A program made the position numbers and the translations under genes. DNA of 14,560 nt from Paludibacteraceae bacterium. Its GTDB lineage: Bacteria; Bacteroidota; Bacteroidia; Bacteroidales; Paludibacteraceae. Below, one piece after another: positions 1-7,114 of the stretch (the first letter of the stretch is position 1; every line of letters starts with the position of its first letter). The stretch lies in NCBI GenBank assembly GCA_018055865.1, contig JAGPGR010000014.1, forward strand, positions 1 through 14,560. The letters run 5' to 3'. The notes below the pieces were generated by a model. That model was not told the origin of the DNA. It was given only the letters and a program-made list of their open reading frames with translations, and searched no databases.

Positions 1-571
1 TTAGCACGTTTTCGCGTTTGCCGTAAGCAGTCAAATCACCGGCAAGTCCCAGCGCATCCAATAACGTAGTGCGTTCATTAATGAACGTAAATTGTCCGGG
101 TTTATTCACTTCACCCAAAACAGTGACGGTGGAATTCATAAACCTAATGTTGACAATTGGATTCTGTACGTACGTTTTAATCTCATTTGTTATCAGATTG
201 ACCAATTGGCTTCTTGAAAGTCCTTCAGCTTTGAGTTGTCCTATAACCGGAAAATTAATATTTCCATCAATATCAACAACATAGGGTTGCAAAGTTTGAG
301 CGGCATAAATCTGGTCGGAGCCGGGAGAAGAAAAGGATACAAATGGAAGATTAAAAATTGCCACTGATTTAGGGTCCAGACCTGAAACTGTGATGCCAAG
401 CATGTCGCCACTTACTATTATGCCTTCATGCCGAAATGATGATTGAAAATTAATCGAGTCAGCAGCATTTTTATCTATTCCGTTGAAGTAGGTCAGTTTT
501 TTTTGACTTGTACATCCAGCTAGTAGTAACACTACGAATACGAAGGAGTGAAATTTGAATATTTTTTTCAT
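1..571 (-). CDS. Polysaccharide export lipoprotein, Wza/BexD type (3' end outside window)
   Basis: Outer-membrane polysaccharide export protein, expected to form the secretion channel for capsule or exopolysaccharide together with an inner-membrane tyrosine-kinase/chain-length protein. The first 190 residues are visible. They start with a lipoprotein signal (MKK, hydrophobic stretch, lipobox LAGC with Cys20), so the mature protein should be lipid-anchored. Next comes the periplasmic Poly_export-type region (about residues 50-140, including GDMLGITVSG and IDGNINFPVIGQ). The beginning of an SLBB-like segment follows (about 145-190, including VTVLGEVNKPGQF and TTLLDALGLAGD). That order is the standard one for the family. 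The remainder of the gene and any polysaccharide cluster lie to the left of the window. The start is the only ATG that keeps the signal peptide. The family call is firm; the exported polymer cannot be inferred. Confidence 0.88.
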   Translation of the reverse strand, partial: MKKIFKFHSFVFVVLLLAGCTSQKKLTYFNGIDKNAADSINFQSSFRHEGIIVSGDMLGITVSGLDPKSVAIFNLPFVSFSSPGSDQIYAAQTLQPYVVDIDGNINFPVIGQLKAEGLSRSQLVNLITNEIKTYVQNPIVNIRFMNSTVTVLGEVNKPGQFTFINERTTLLDALGLAGDLTAYGKRENVL

Positions 572-665
572 AAAATTCTGACTTATACCTATTTATATCT
601 GAATAAATCTTTTATTAGGTTAATACACCTTTTATTCTTTTGTTTTCAGGAAAGAATATTACCTG

Positions 666-700
666 CAAAATTAGTTAAAAAATTAAGAAATAACGCTAAA
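666..700 (-). promoter_or_regulatory. Candidate promoter for the polysaccharide export gene
   Basis: Read on the minus strand, 673 to 666 is TAATTTTG, a full match to the Bacteroidota -7 element TAnnTTTG, followed by CAGG. The upstream element is weak: TTTA at 700-697, 23 bases away rather than the usual 19-21. Transcription would start near 660, about 90 bases before the ATG. The rest of the 572-869 gap is AT-rich; I see no small gene or clear RNA element in it, and no convincing promoter for the plus-strand peptidase at 870. Confidence 0.4.
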
Positions 701-869
701 GTTGCTACTAAATAGACGACAATTTAGTTAAATTCATAGAATCAACCTGTTGGTTTTGTAAATCTTAACAATTAAAAAGATACTTCGCATTTTTCAACTA
801 AATGTCAATTTTACACATTTCAGAAAAACAAATATAAGGATTTTTCGTTAATTATTAAAACTATCAATC

Positions 870-2228
870 ATGGAAATAAAAAAATACATCAAAGAAAACG
901 AAACCCGGTTTTTCGGGGAGTTATTCAGTCTGATCAGAATTCCGAGCGTAAGTTCGCATTCCGACAAAAAGGCCGACATACAGAAATGTGCCGAACAATG
1001 GAAAAAACTGCTGCTTGAAGCCGGCGTGGACAAAGCCGAAATTCTTCCTACAAAGGGGAATCCGGTGGTTTTTGCCTCCAAAATAATTGACTCGAAACTC
1101 CCTACAGTGATGGTTTACGGACATTACGACGTGATGCCTGCTGAACCCCTTGAACTTTGGGATTCGCCACCCTTCGAGCCAGAGATAAGAGATGGAAAAG
1201 TATTTGCCAGAGGTGCTGACGATGACAAGGGACAGTCTTTTCTACAGGCAAAAGCCTTTGAATATCTGGTGAATACGAACCAACTAAATTGTAATGTAAA
1301 ATTTCTCATAGAAGGTGAGGAAGAAATTGGTTCGCCAAGTCTGGAGGATTTTTGTAAAAAAAACAAGAAGCTACTGGATTGCGATACTATTCTTGTTTCA
1401 GACACCAGTATGCTGGCTGCTGATATGCCAAGCATTACGACCGGACTAAGAGGATTGGCGTATTGGGAAATTGAAGTTACTTCGGCCAACAGAGACCTAC
1501 ATTCTGGCATATTTGGCGGAGCTGTAGCCAATCCAATCAACGAACTGGCACGGATGCTGGCTCAACTTACTGACAAAAACGGACGAATTACTATTCCTCA
1601 TTTTTACGACGATGTGGAGGAAGTTAGCAAAAAAGAAAGAAACCTCATTAAGTTGATCCCCTTTGACGAGGAAGAATACAAGCGTAACCTCAATATTAAA
1701 TATGTATATGGCGAAAAAGGATACACCACTATTGAGAGAACCGGGATTCGTCCAACATTAGATGTATGTGGTATCTGGGGAGGCTACATGGGCGAAGGCA
1801 GCAAAACAGTGTTACCTTCAAAAGCCTATGCTAAACTTTCGGCACGTCTCGTACCAAATCAAAAATACGAAAAAATAGCAAAACTTGTAGAAAAACATCT
1901 TCTCAAAACTGCTCCAAAACATATAGACATTAAAGTCACCCGACTTCATGGTGCGGAAAGTTACGTTTGTCCGATTGATTCGGCTGAGTACAAGGCTGCT
2001 GAAAAAGCCTACGAGAAAGTTTTTGGAATAAAGCCACTACCTGTTCGTCGTGGAGGAAGTATCGGAGTAGTGCCGGTATTCGAGAAAGTGCTGGGCGTAA
2101 AACCCATTCTGATGGGATTTGGATTGGAGTCAAATGCCATTCATTCACCCAACGAAAATTTCAGAATTGATTTGTACGAAAAAGGAATTGAAACAATAGT
2201 AGAATTTTATAAAGAATACTGCAGATAA
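870..2228 (+). CDS. M20 family metallopeptidase (dipeptidase)
   Basis: Zinc-dependent exopeptidase of the M20 family, closest in motif pattern to the CNDP/carnosinase-like cytosolic dipeptidases; it probably cleaves dipeptides or short peptides. At 452 residues it is full length. Visible catalytic and metal residues are His85 and Asp87 in YGHYDVMP, the bridging Asp117 in ARGADDDKGQ, the Glu pair 151-152 in EGEEEIGS (first the general base, second a zinc ligand), Asp178 in SDTS, and His425 in AIHSPNE near the C-terminus. His211 in LHSGIFGG opens the lid/dimerisation domain (roughly 195-310) and is the expected transition-state residue. There is no signal peptide, so it should be cytoplasmic. 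It stands alone, with a hairpin after its stop. Exact substrate is unknown; DapE or ArgE activity is less likely given the carnosinase-like motifs. Confidence 0.9.
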   Translation: MEIKKYIKENETRFFGELFSLIRIPSVSSHSDKKADIQKCAEQWKKLLLEAGVDKAEILPTKGNPVVFASKIIDSKLPTVMVYGHYDVMPAEPLELWDSPPFEPEIRDGKVFARGADDDKGQSFLQAKAFEYLVNTNQLNCNVKFLIEGEEEIGSPSLEDFCKKNKKLLDCDTILVSDTSMLAADMPSITTGLRGLAYWEIEVTSANRDLHSGIFGGAVANPINELARMLAQLTDKNGRITIPHFYDDVEEVSKKERNLIKLIPFDEEEYKRNLNIKYVYGEKGYTTIERTGIRPTLDVCGIWGGYMGEGSKTVLPSKAYAKLSARLVPNQKYEKIAKLVEKHLLKTAPKHIDIKVTRLHGAESYVCPIDSAEYKAAEKAYEKVFGIKPLPVRRGGSIGVVPVFEKVLGVKPILMGFGLESNAIHSPNENFRIDLYEKGIETIVEFYKEYCR

Positions 2229-2235
2229 TTAATGT

Positions 2236-2262
2236 ATTGAATATCATGCAAATGTATTCAAT
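2236..2262 (+). terminator. Hairpin after the M20 peptidase gene, possible terminator
   Basis: ATTGAATA (2236-2243) and TATTCAAT (2255-2262) are perfect inverted repeats. Inside them CAT (2245-2247) and ATG (2252-2254) can also pair after a one-base bulge, leaving a GCAA loop, which is a GNRA tetraloop. It begins 7 bases after the stop codon. No T-run follows directly (the nearest is at about 2289-2295), so it may be an RNA 3'-end stabiliser rather than a classical terminator. Confidence 0.4.
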
Positions 2263-2307
2263 TTGAAACTATTTTGGAAAATATTTAGTTTTTTTGCACA
2301 AAATTGT

Positions 2308-2338
2308 TTTGTAAAACAGAAATAATGTACTATGTTTA
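2308..2338 (+). promoter_or_regulatory. Bacteroidota-type promoter for the small HTH protein
   Basis: TTTG at 2308-2311 and TATGTTTA at 2331-2338 (7 of 8 to TAnnTTTG) are separated by exactly 19 bases, the spacing preferred by the Bacteroidota primary sigma factor. Transcription should begin near 2344, giving a leader of about 43 bases before the ATG at 2388. Confidence 0.55.
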
Positions 2339-2387
2339 ACATTCAAAATTGAGTTCAAATTTATTAACAATAAAAACATTTTTTACC

Positions 2388-2645
2388 ATGACTAAAACAA
2401 TAACATTCAATGAATTACGCAGAATTAAAGATGCACTGCCAAGTGGGAGTATGGCCAAGATCGCTCATGAACTTGGTCTGGAAAAACAAACAGTAAAGAA
2501 TTATTTTGGCGGGACTGACTACAAAGAGGGGAAAAGTGTTGGTTTGCATATTGAACCGGGCCCTGATGGTGGAATTGTACAATTAGATGACACAAGCATT
2601 CTTGAAGTGGCTGAACGTATGTTGAATGAGATTCAAAAAAATTAA
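2388..2645 (+). CDS. Small helix-turn-helix DNA-binding protein, Bacteroidota-conserved
   Basis: An 85-residue protein. Residues about 22-40 (MAKIAHELGLEKQTVKNYF) read as a helix-turn-helix: an Ala-rich first helix, a Gly-containing turn and a recognition helix rich in polar residues. After that comes a Gly/Asp-rich segment (IEPGPDGGIVQLDD) and a short C-terminal helix. From memory, near-identical small 'DNA-binding protein' genes are common in Bacteroidales, but I know of no established function or target. An in-frame TTG at 2349 would add 13 residues; the ATG at 2388 is preferred because it follows the predicted promoter at a sensible distance and the extension is low-complexity. The gene is isolated: its promoter is at 2308 and a terminator follows within about 20 bases. 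It could be a transcription factor or a nucleoid-type protein. Confidence 0.75.
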   Translation: MTKTITFNELRRIKDALPSGSMAKIAHELGLEKQTVKNYFGGTDYKEGKSVGLHIEPGPDGGIVQLDDTSILEVAERMLNEIQKN

Positions 2646-2660
2646 ATCAAAAAAAAAAGA

Positions 2661-2690
2661 AAAGCAGTAAAATTCACTGCTTTTTTTATT
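2661..2690. terminator. Bidirectional intrinsic terminator between convergent genes
   Basis: An 8-bp stem, AAAGCAGT (2661-2668) with ACTGCTTT (2676-2683), encloses a 7-base loop. On the plus strand a T-rich tract follows (to about 2696). On the minus strand the A-run at 2649-2663 supplies the T-tract. It lies between the plus-strand HTH gene and the minus-strand trxB, so it can end both transcripts. Confidence 0.8.
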
Positions 2691-2719
2691 TTTATTACTG
2701 TCGGTTTGATTCTAATATC

Positions 2720-3661
2720 CTAAAGTCCTTTTTCTGACAAATACCGTTCAGCTTCAATGGCAGCCTGACAGCCGGTTCCGGCAGCAGTTACCGCCTGACG
2801 ATAGTGCGGGTCAGCTACATCACCGGCAGCAAAAATACCGGGAATACCGGTTTTTGGTGTTCCGGGAGTAACTTTTATGTAACCTACTTCATCTGTTTCG
2901 AGCCATGGTTTGAAAATATCTGAGTTGGGAGTATGACCTATTGCCAGGAAAAACCCATCGATTTCTATATGAACTTTTTCTTCATCCGGTTTTCCACGTC
3001 TTTTTACCAGGTCTGCACCTTCCACTACTTTATCACCTGTTAGTCCAATAGTTTCGTGTTCAAACAAAACCTCAATTTTGGGGTTGTTAAGTACACGTTC
3101 CTGCATAATTTTTGAAGCCCTCATGTAGTCCTTACGAATAATCAGATACACTTTATCGGCAATATTTGCAAGATAGGAAGCTTCCTCGGCTGCAGTATCG
3201 CCACCTCCAACAACGGCCACTTTACGCTTACGATAGAAAAATCCGTCGCAGGTAGCACATGCAGAAACTCCATAGCCGGCATATTTGGTTTCGTCGGGTA
3301 ATCCCAGATATCTGGCAGTTGCTCCGGTAGAAATTATTACGGTTTCAGTTTCAATCACTTTTTCGCCGTCAATAGTAACTTTGTAGGGTGCTGCTGAAAA
3401 ATCTGTTGCAGTAGCCATTCCGTACCTTACATCAGCTCCAAAGCGTTGAGCTTGTTTTTTCATGTCTTCCATTATTTCCGGACCCGTTTTTCCATCGGGA
3501 TATCCCGGAAAGTTTTCTACTTCGGTAGTCGTTGTCAGCTGTCCGCCCGGCTGCATACCTTCATACAATACAGGTGATAAATTGGCGCGGGAAGCATAAA
3601 TAGCTGCAGTATAACCCGCTGGACCTGAGCCTATAATAAGGCATCTTACTTTTTCATTCAT
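2720..3661 (-). CDS. trxB: Thioredoxin reductase
   Basis: NADPH-dependent flavoenzyme that reduces thioredoxin, supplying electrons for disulfide reduction in the cytoplasm. The 313-residue length is typical of the low-Mr bacterial enzyme. Domains: FAD-binding GSGPAG at 11-16 with the second FAD segment at 273-290 (GIPGIFAAGDVADPHYRQA), and an NADPH domain at about 115-245 with GGGDTAAEEA (152-161). The redox-active pair is Cys135/Cys138 in ACATCDGF. The NADPH-phosphate motif usually written HRRxxxR is IRKDYMR here (175-181): His is replaced by Ile, but three basic residues remain. A TTG start 27 bases upstream is possible, but the ATG at 3661 gives the standard N-terminus MNEKVRCLIIGSGPAG. 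It lies downstream of the lolA-like gene and seems to have its own promoter overlapping the end of that gene. Confidence 0.96.
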   Translation of the reverse strand: MNEKVRCLIIGSGPAGYTAAIYASRANLSPVLYEGMQPGGQLTTTTEVENFPGYPDGKTGPEIMEDMKKQAQRFGADVRYGMATATDFSAAPYKVTIDGEKVIETETVIISTGATARYLGLPDETKYAGYGVSACATCDGFFYRKRKVAVVGGGDTAAEEASYLANIADKVYLIIRKDYMRASKIMQERVLNNPKIEVLFEHETIGLTGDKVVEGADLVKRRGKPDEEKVHIEIDGFFLAIGHTPNSDIFKPWLETDEVGYIKVTPGTPKTGIPGIFAAGDVADPHYRQAVTAAGTGCQAAIEAERYLSEKGL

Positions 3662-3701
3662 ATAATTAATCTTTTTTAATTTTTCCAATTTAAAAACAAA
3701 G

Positions 3702-3736
3702 AGTGCATCAATTCATTTCTCTAAAACTGATGCACT
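3702..3736 (-). repeat. Perfect 9-bp inverted repeat at the trxB transcription start
   Basis: AGTGCATCA (3702-3710) and TGATGCACT (3728-3736) are perfect inverted repeats around a 17-base spacer. On the minus strand they begin 2 bases after the trxB -7 box and end about 40 bases before the ATG, so the repeat covers the predicted start site and early leader. It may be an operator, a leader hairpin, or a weak terminator for lolA (CTTTGTTTTT follows on the minus strand). The sequence does not decide between these. Confidence 0.6.
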
Positions 3737-3737
3737 G

Positions 3738-3768
3738 CAAAGGTAAAACTTTTATTTTTTATCTCAAA
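3738..3768 (-). promoter_or_regulatory. Bacteroidota-type promoter for trxB, overlapping the end of lolA
   Basis: On the minus strand TTTG (3768-3765) is followed after exactly 19 bases by TACCTTTG (3745-3738), a full match to TAnnTTTG. Transcription would start near 3732, leaving a leader of about 70 bases. The -33 element lies inside the last codons of the lolA-like gene. This is the best-formed promoter in the window. Confidence 0.65.
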
Positions 3769-4409
3769 TCATTAATTTCTATATCTTTATAATTTTTTGT
3801 GATAAATGTAAATGTGTTATTGGTTGTTTTTATACCCGTTTTGAATTGAGAGACTGTCAGCGTACTCATCATTCCTTTTTTATCTGTCAGTTGGATTGAT
3901 TGGGGATAATTATTGGTTTTATTCACCACCACTACTATTTTCTGAAAATCAGATTGTTTTGCTTTTGGTAGTAATTCTACGGTGTGAGTAGTTTTGGACT
4001 TACTTTTTGGAGCAAATCGTACGGTTGATTTATTTCTATAAGCCTGAAGCAATGACAGCGGATTGGTTTCGGCCAATTCCTTTTCTGTGGGATTTGTAAT
4101 GGAAACTTCGTTGATTTCGGGCATGTAACTCCACTGAGTTTTTCCATCGAAATACACTTTCATTTCATTGGTATTGAGTACAAATTTATTGCCCTGCATC
4201 AGAAATGTTCCATTCATTTTTTGCGCTTTAGCCGAACCGGCTTCTTTCACTCCCAATTCGAAATTGGTTTGAATGGCATTTTTTTGCATCACATTCACCA
4301 CATTATTCAATACTTTTACTGCGCTGTTATTGCTCTGAGCATACATGAGAGGTACTACCATCATTGCAATCATCAAACTGCTAAAAAATTTCGTTGCTTT
4401 CATTTTCAT
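3759..4409 (-). CDS. lolA: LolA-like outer-membrane lipoprotein carrier protein
   Basis: Predicted periplasmic chaperone of the LolA superfamily, which carries lipoproteins from the inner-membrane LolCDE complex toward the outer membrane. The 216 residues begin with a signal peptide (about 1-24, hydrophobic core SLMIAMMVVPLMYA, cleavage near YAQ). What follows fits a mostly beta-strand half-barrel: an early segment on the N-terminal helix (AVKVLNNVVNVMQK), then alternating strands including NGTFLMQGNKFVLNTNEMKV and YFDGKTQWSYMPEINEVSI, the typical LolA start. Position supports the call: it directly follows ftsK, the same ftsK-lolA order known from gammaproteobacteria. Bacteroidota lack a clear LolB, so how cargo is handed over is not known from sequence. 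I choose the first ATG (4409); one two codons in would work equally well. Confidence 0.83.
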   Translation of the reverse strand: MKMKATKFFSSLMIAMMVVPLMYAQSNNSAVKVLNNVVNVMQKNAIQTNFELGVKEAGSAKAQKMNGTFLMQGNKFVLNTNEMKVYFDGKTQWSYMPEINEVSITNPTEKELAETNPLSLLQAYRNKSTVRFAPKSKSKTTHTVELLPKAKQSDFQKIVVVVNKTNNYPQSIQLTDKKGMMSTLTVSQFKTGIKTTNNTFTFITKNYKDIEINDLR

Positions 4410-4506
4410 CTTTAATTTAAAAAAGTTATGACTGTTAATTTACAACTAACATGCCAAAGTTTTTAACGTTTGATTTTTTGAACTTGCCTGATGTGTGTAT
4501 TCAGAC

Positions 4507-4558
4507 AAAAAAAAGAAGGAACAATAAACTTAAAAATGTTTGAGAATATTTTCAAGTT
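4507..4558 (-). terminator. Possible terminator at the end of ftsK
   Basis: On the minus strand, AACTTGAAAA (4558-4549) can pair with TTTTTAAGTT (4536-4527): ten pairs including one G-U, overlapping the ftsK stop codon. A run of eight T (4514-4507) follows after 12 bases. The stem is AT-rich and the distance to the T-run is long, so termination is probably partial and readthrough into lolA is likely. I see no convincing promoter directly in front of lolA. Confidence 0.3.
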
Positions 4559-6986
4559 CGTATTCGGTTTGCACCAGTACCTGACGGGCTTTGCTGCCTT
4601 CATTCGGGCCAATAATACCGGCAACTTCCAGTTGGTCGGCTATTCGTCCGGCACGATTATAACCGATGGAGAATTTTCGCTGAATCATAGAAGTAGAGCC
4701 CTGCTGAGTAGCCACAATCATGCGCGCAGCCTCTTCGAACAGGGGATCGCGTTTGCTCATATCGATGGATGATGAATCCAGTCCTTCGCCCTCAGGAGAA
4801 ACATATTCCGGTAAGTAGAATGCTGTGGGATAGCCTCGTTGCTGCCCGATAAATTTTGCAATTTCTTCAACTTCCGGAGTATCTACAAAGGCACATTGTA
4901 CACGACTCAAATCACTTCCCTGCGAGAAAAGCATATCTCCGCGTCCGACCAGCTGATTAGCTCCCGGAGCATCAAGAATAGTGCGTGAGTCGATCATGGA
5001 TGATACACGAAAAGCCAGGCGTGCCGGGAAATTCGCCTTGATTACACCTGTAATGATATTGACCGAAGGACGTTGTGTGGCAATAACCATGTGCATACCT
5101 ACGGCGCGTGCAAGCTGCGCAATACGTGCTATTGGCATTTCAACCTCTTTTCCGGCAGTCATTATTAAATCACCAAATTCATCCACAATGACCACTATGT
5201 AAGGCAGGAATCGATGCCCTTTCTCCGGATTTAATTCCCGGTTGACAAATTTTTCGTTGTATTCCTTGATATTGCGAACGTGAGCTTTTTTGAGCAAATC
5301 ATAGCGCTGATCCATTTCTATGCAGAGTGAATTGAGCGTTTGAACCACCTTGCTGGTATCTGTAATGATTGCATCCTCGCCATCGGGCAGTTTGGCCAGA
5401 AAATGTTTTTCAATAGCTCCGTAAATATTGAACTCCACTTTTTTAGGGTCAATAAGTACGAATTTAAGCTGTGCGGGGTGTTTCTTGTAGAGGAGCGACG
5501 TGATGATGGCATTCAAACCCACTGATTTGCCCTGACCAGTAGCACCTGCAACCAGCAGGTGAGGCATTTTGGTCAGATCAATCATGTAAATTTCGTTGGT
5601 TATGGTTTTTCCAAAAGCAACCGGAAGTTCGAATTTTGATTCCAGAAATTTTTTGGAACCAATAACAGAATGCATCGAAACTATTTGCGGTTCGTTGTTC
5701 GGAACCTCTATTCCGATGGTTCCCTTTCCGGGAATGGGTGCAATAATACGAATGCCCGTAGCAGCCAGACTAAGCATAATGTCCGACTCCAGGTTACGGA
5801 TTTTCGAAATACGAATGCCCGATTTCGGTACTATTTCGTAAAGTGTAATAGTAGGTCCAACAGTGGCTTTAATAGAGTCAATATCGATTCCGAAATTTTT
5901 TAATGTGCTGATAATCCGGTTCTTATTGGCTGTTTGTTCGGCCATATCTACCTGAAGATCCTTGTCGGAACCGTACACTTTGAGCAAATCAAGCGTGGGA
6001 GGCACATATTTGGATAAATCAAGTGTCGGGTCGTATTTACCAAGTTTTGATACGTTGTAATTGGGGTCATCATTTTCTTCCGCTTCATAGTCATCCATCG
6101 GATCGTCATTTACTTTGGGTTTTGTCACTTCGAAAGTCACAGATTCATTGTCGTCATCATCAACAATTACTTCCCTGGGTTCTTCTTTTTTTCCAAAATG
6201 ATCGGAAACCTTGTATTCCCGGTCGGGCTGTAGAATCCAGTCTTCGGGAACAATCTCTGTACCAACAGCTACAATTGGCTCACCATCATCCTCATTAGAA
6301 GTACCCGATGACCACTTTTTTGTGAATATTTTTTTGAGAAAAGGAATTGTGCCACCCCAGGTAAAGACCATATAAATAATCATGGCAGCTATCAAAAGGA
6401 GCAATGTGCCGGGTCTGCCAATGTATGAGTTGAGCAATTCGGTAGCTACGTAATTACCATGTTTTCCACCCAATGCGAAAAATGAAGGCTGAATAGAGGG
6501 AAAAAAGTCGGTAACGTATCCAAAAAACACCGAAATCCAAACCAACCAGAAAAAAGAATGGAAAAATGCAACCCAAACAGGTATAAACCTCACTTTCATA
6601 AGCCATAAAGCGGCTATGAAAAGAAAAAACAAAATGGCAAAGGAAGATATTCCAAACAAATTGTCGATAAATGTTTCGGAAAGAAACGCACCCATGACAG
6701 AAGCCCAGTTCCTGACCGAACCGCGAATTGCAAGCGAATCTCTAAAACTGATATTGTCAAAAACGCTCTTATCGGCAGCTCCGGTAAAAAAATATGAAAT
6801 AAAAGAAAGCACAGCATACAATACTACGACAGCCAAAACCAAACCAACAATAAAATGAGTTCTTTCATCTTTGAAAAGCGAAATAATCTTTTTTATAAAG
6901 CCAAAATAGTTATGTGAACGATTTGTCCTTGATTTTGAGGGTTTTCGCTGAGTAGTTGTATTTCGTATCGGTTTTCTGGGAGCCAT
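4530..6986 (-). CDS. ftsK: DNA translocase FtsK
   Basis: Septum-anchored motor that pumps chromosomal DNA during cell division and activates XerCD dimer resolution at dif. In the 818-residue frame: a basic N-terminus, four membrane segments (about 44-67, 112-132, 137-157, 193-211), an acidic linker (about 230-310, with runs of Asp/Glu), then the alpha and beta motor domains. Walker A is GATGQGKS (481-488) and Walker B is VVIVDEFGDL (598-607). The C-terminal gamma winged helix (about 747-818, SMIQRKFSIGYNRAGRIADQLE) reads the KOPS orienting sequences. The linker is short compared with the very long one of E. coli FtsK, as is usual in this phylum. A TTG 39 bases upstream is possible, but the ATG at 6986 (MAPRKPIRN) is the better start. 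It is divergent from nth and upstream of the lolA-like gene. Confidence 0.96.
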   Translation of the reverse strand: MAPRKPIRNTTTQRKPSKSRTNRSHNYFGFIKKIISLFKDERTHFIVGLVLAVVVLYAVLSFISYFFTGAADKSVFDNISFRDSLAIRGSVRNWASVMGAFLSETFIDNLFGISSFAILFFLFIAALWLMKVRFIPVWVAFFHSFFWLVWISVFFGYVTDFFPSIQPSFFALGGKHGNYVATELLNSYIGRPGTLLLLIAAMIIYMVFTWGGTIPFLKKIFTKKWSSGTSNEDDGEPIVAVGTEIVPEDWILQPDREYKVSDHFGKKEEPREVIVDDDDNESVTFEVTKPKVNDDPMDDYEAEENDDPNYNVSKLGKYDPTLDLSKYVPPTLDLLKVYGSDKDLQVDMAEQTANKNRIISTLKNFGIDIDSIKATVGPTITLYEIVPKSGIRISKIRNLESDIMLSLAATGIRIIAPIPGKGTIGIEVPNNEPQIVSMHSVIGSKKFLESKFELPVAFGKTITNEIYMIDLTKMPHLLVAGATGQGKSVGLNAIITSLLYKKHPAQLKFVLIDPKKVEFNIYGAIEKHFLAKLPDGEDAIITDTSKVVQTLNSLCIEMDQRYDLLKKAHVRNIKEYNEKFVNRELNPEKGHRFLPYIVVIVDEFGDLIMTAGKEVEMPIARIAQLARAVGMHMVIATQRPSVNIITGVIKANFPARLAFRVSSMIDSRTILDAPGANQLVGRGDMLFSQGSDLSRVQCAFVDTPEVEEIAKFIGQQRGYPTAFYLPEYVSPEGEGLDSSSIDMSKRDPLFEEAARMIVATQQGSTSMIQRKFSIGYNRAGRIADQLEVAGIIGPNEGSKARQVLVQTEYELENILKHF

Positions 6987-7049
6987 TTTTCTGAGGTTTA
7001 TGCATTTTTTTGGATTTGATGACAAAAGTCAACATTCCAGATTAATTTG

Positions 7050-7057
7050 CAAATTTA
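7050..7057 (-). promoter_or_regulatory. -7 promoter element for ftsK
   Basis: Minus-strand TAAATTTG, a full match to TAnnTTTG, predicting a start near 7043 and a leader of about 57 bases before the ftsK ATG at 6986. No good TTTG sits at the expected upstream distance; the nearest candidate is a T-run at 7080-7077. Confidence 0.45.
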
Positions 7058-7090
7058 ATAAAAATGAATCGCAATGAAAACGGTTTTGAT

Positions 7091-7098
7091 TAAATTTG
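7091..7098 (+). promoter_or_regulatory. -7 promoter element for nth
   Basis: TAAATTTG matches TAnnTTTG in full and lies 16 bases before the nth ATG, so the leader would be only about 10 bases. No TTTG is found about 19 bases upstream. The match is good but the element could be weak or a by-product of the inverted repeat. Confidence 0.4.
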
Positions 7099-7114
7099 CA
7101 GGAAATTAATTTCG

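Larger units (their letters stand above)
7048..7100. repeat. 12-bp inverted repeat between ftsK and nth
   Basis: TGCAAATTTAAT (7048-7059) and ATTAAATTTGCA (7089-7100) are perfect inverted repeats 29 bases apart. Each arm contains TAAATTTG, the Bacteroidota -7 element, pointing outward toward its gene. The arms are therefore best read as two mirrored core promoters; a shared regulator site is also possible. Confidence 0.6.

Noticed and set aside
755..788. Promoter for the M20 peptidase (TTTG at 755, TACTTCGC at 781)
   Set aside because: The downstream box fails three of the six fixed positions of TAnnTTTG, and no other candidate in 720-869 is better.
1124..1540. A 138-codon open frame on the minus strand opposite the M20 peptidase
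   Set aside because: Ser-rich antisense shadow with no domain; the plus-strand frame carries all catalytic motifs of the peptidase.
3662..3688. Longer trxB start at 3688
   Set aside because: It needs a TTG start and adds nine residues not found in typical TrxB proteins; the ATG at 3661 sits at the normal distance from GSGPAG.
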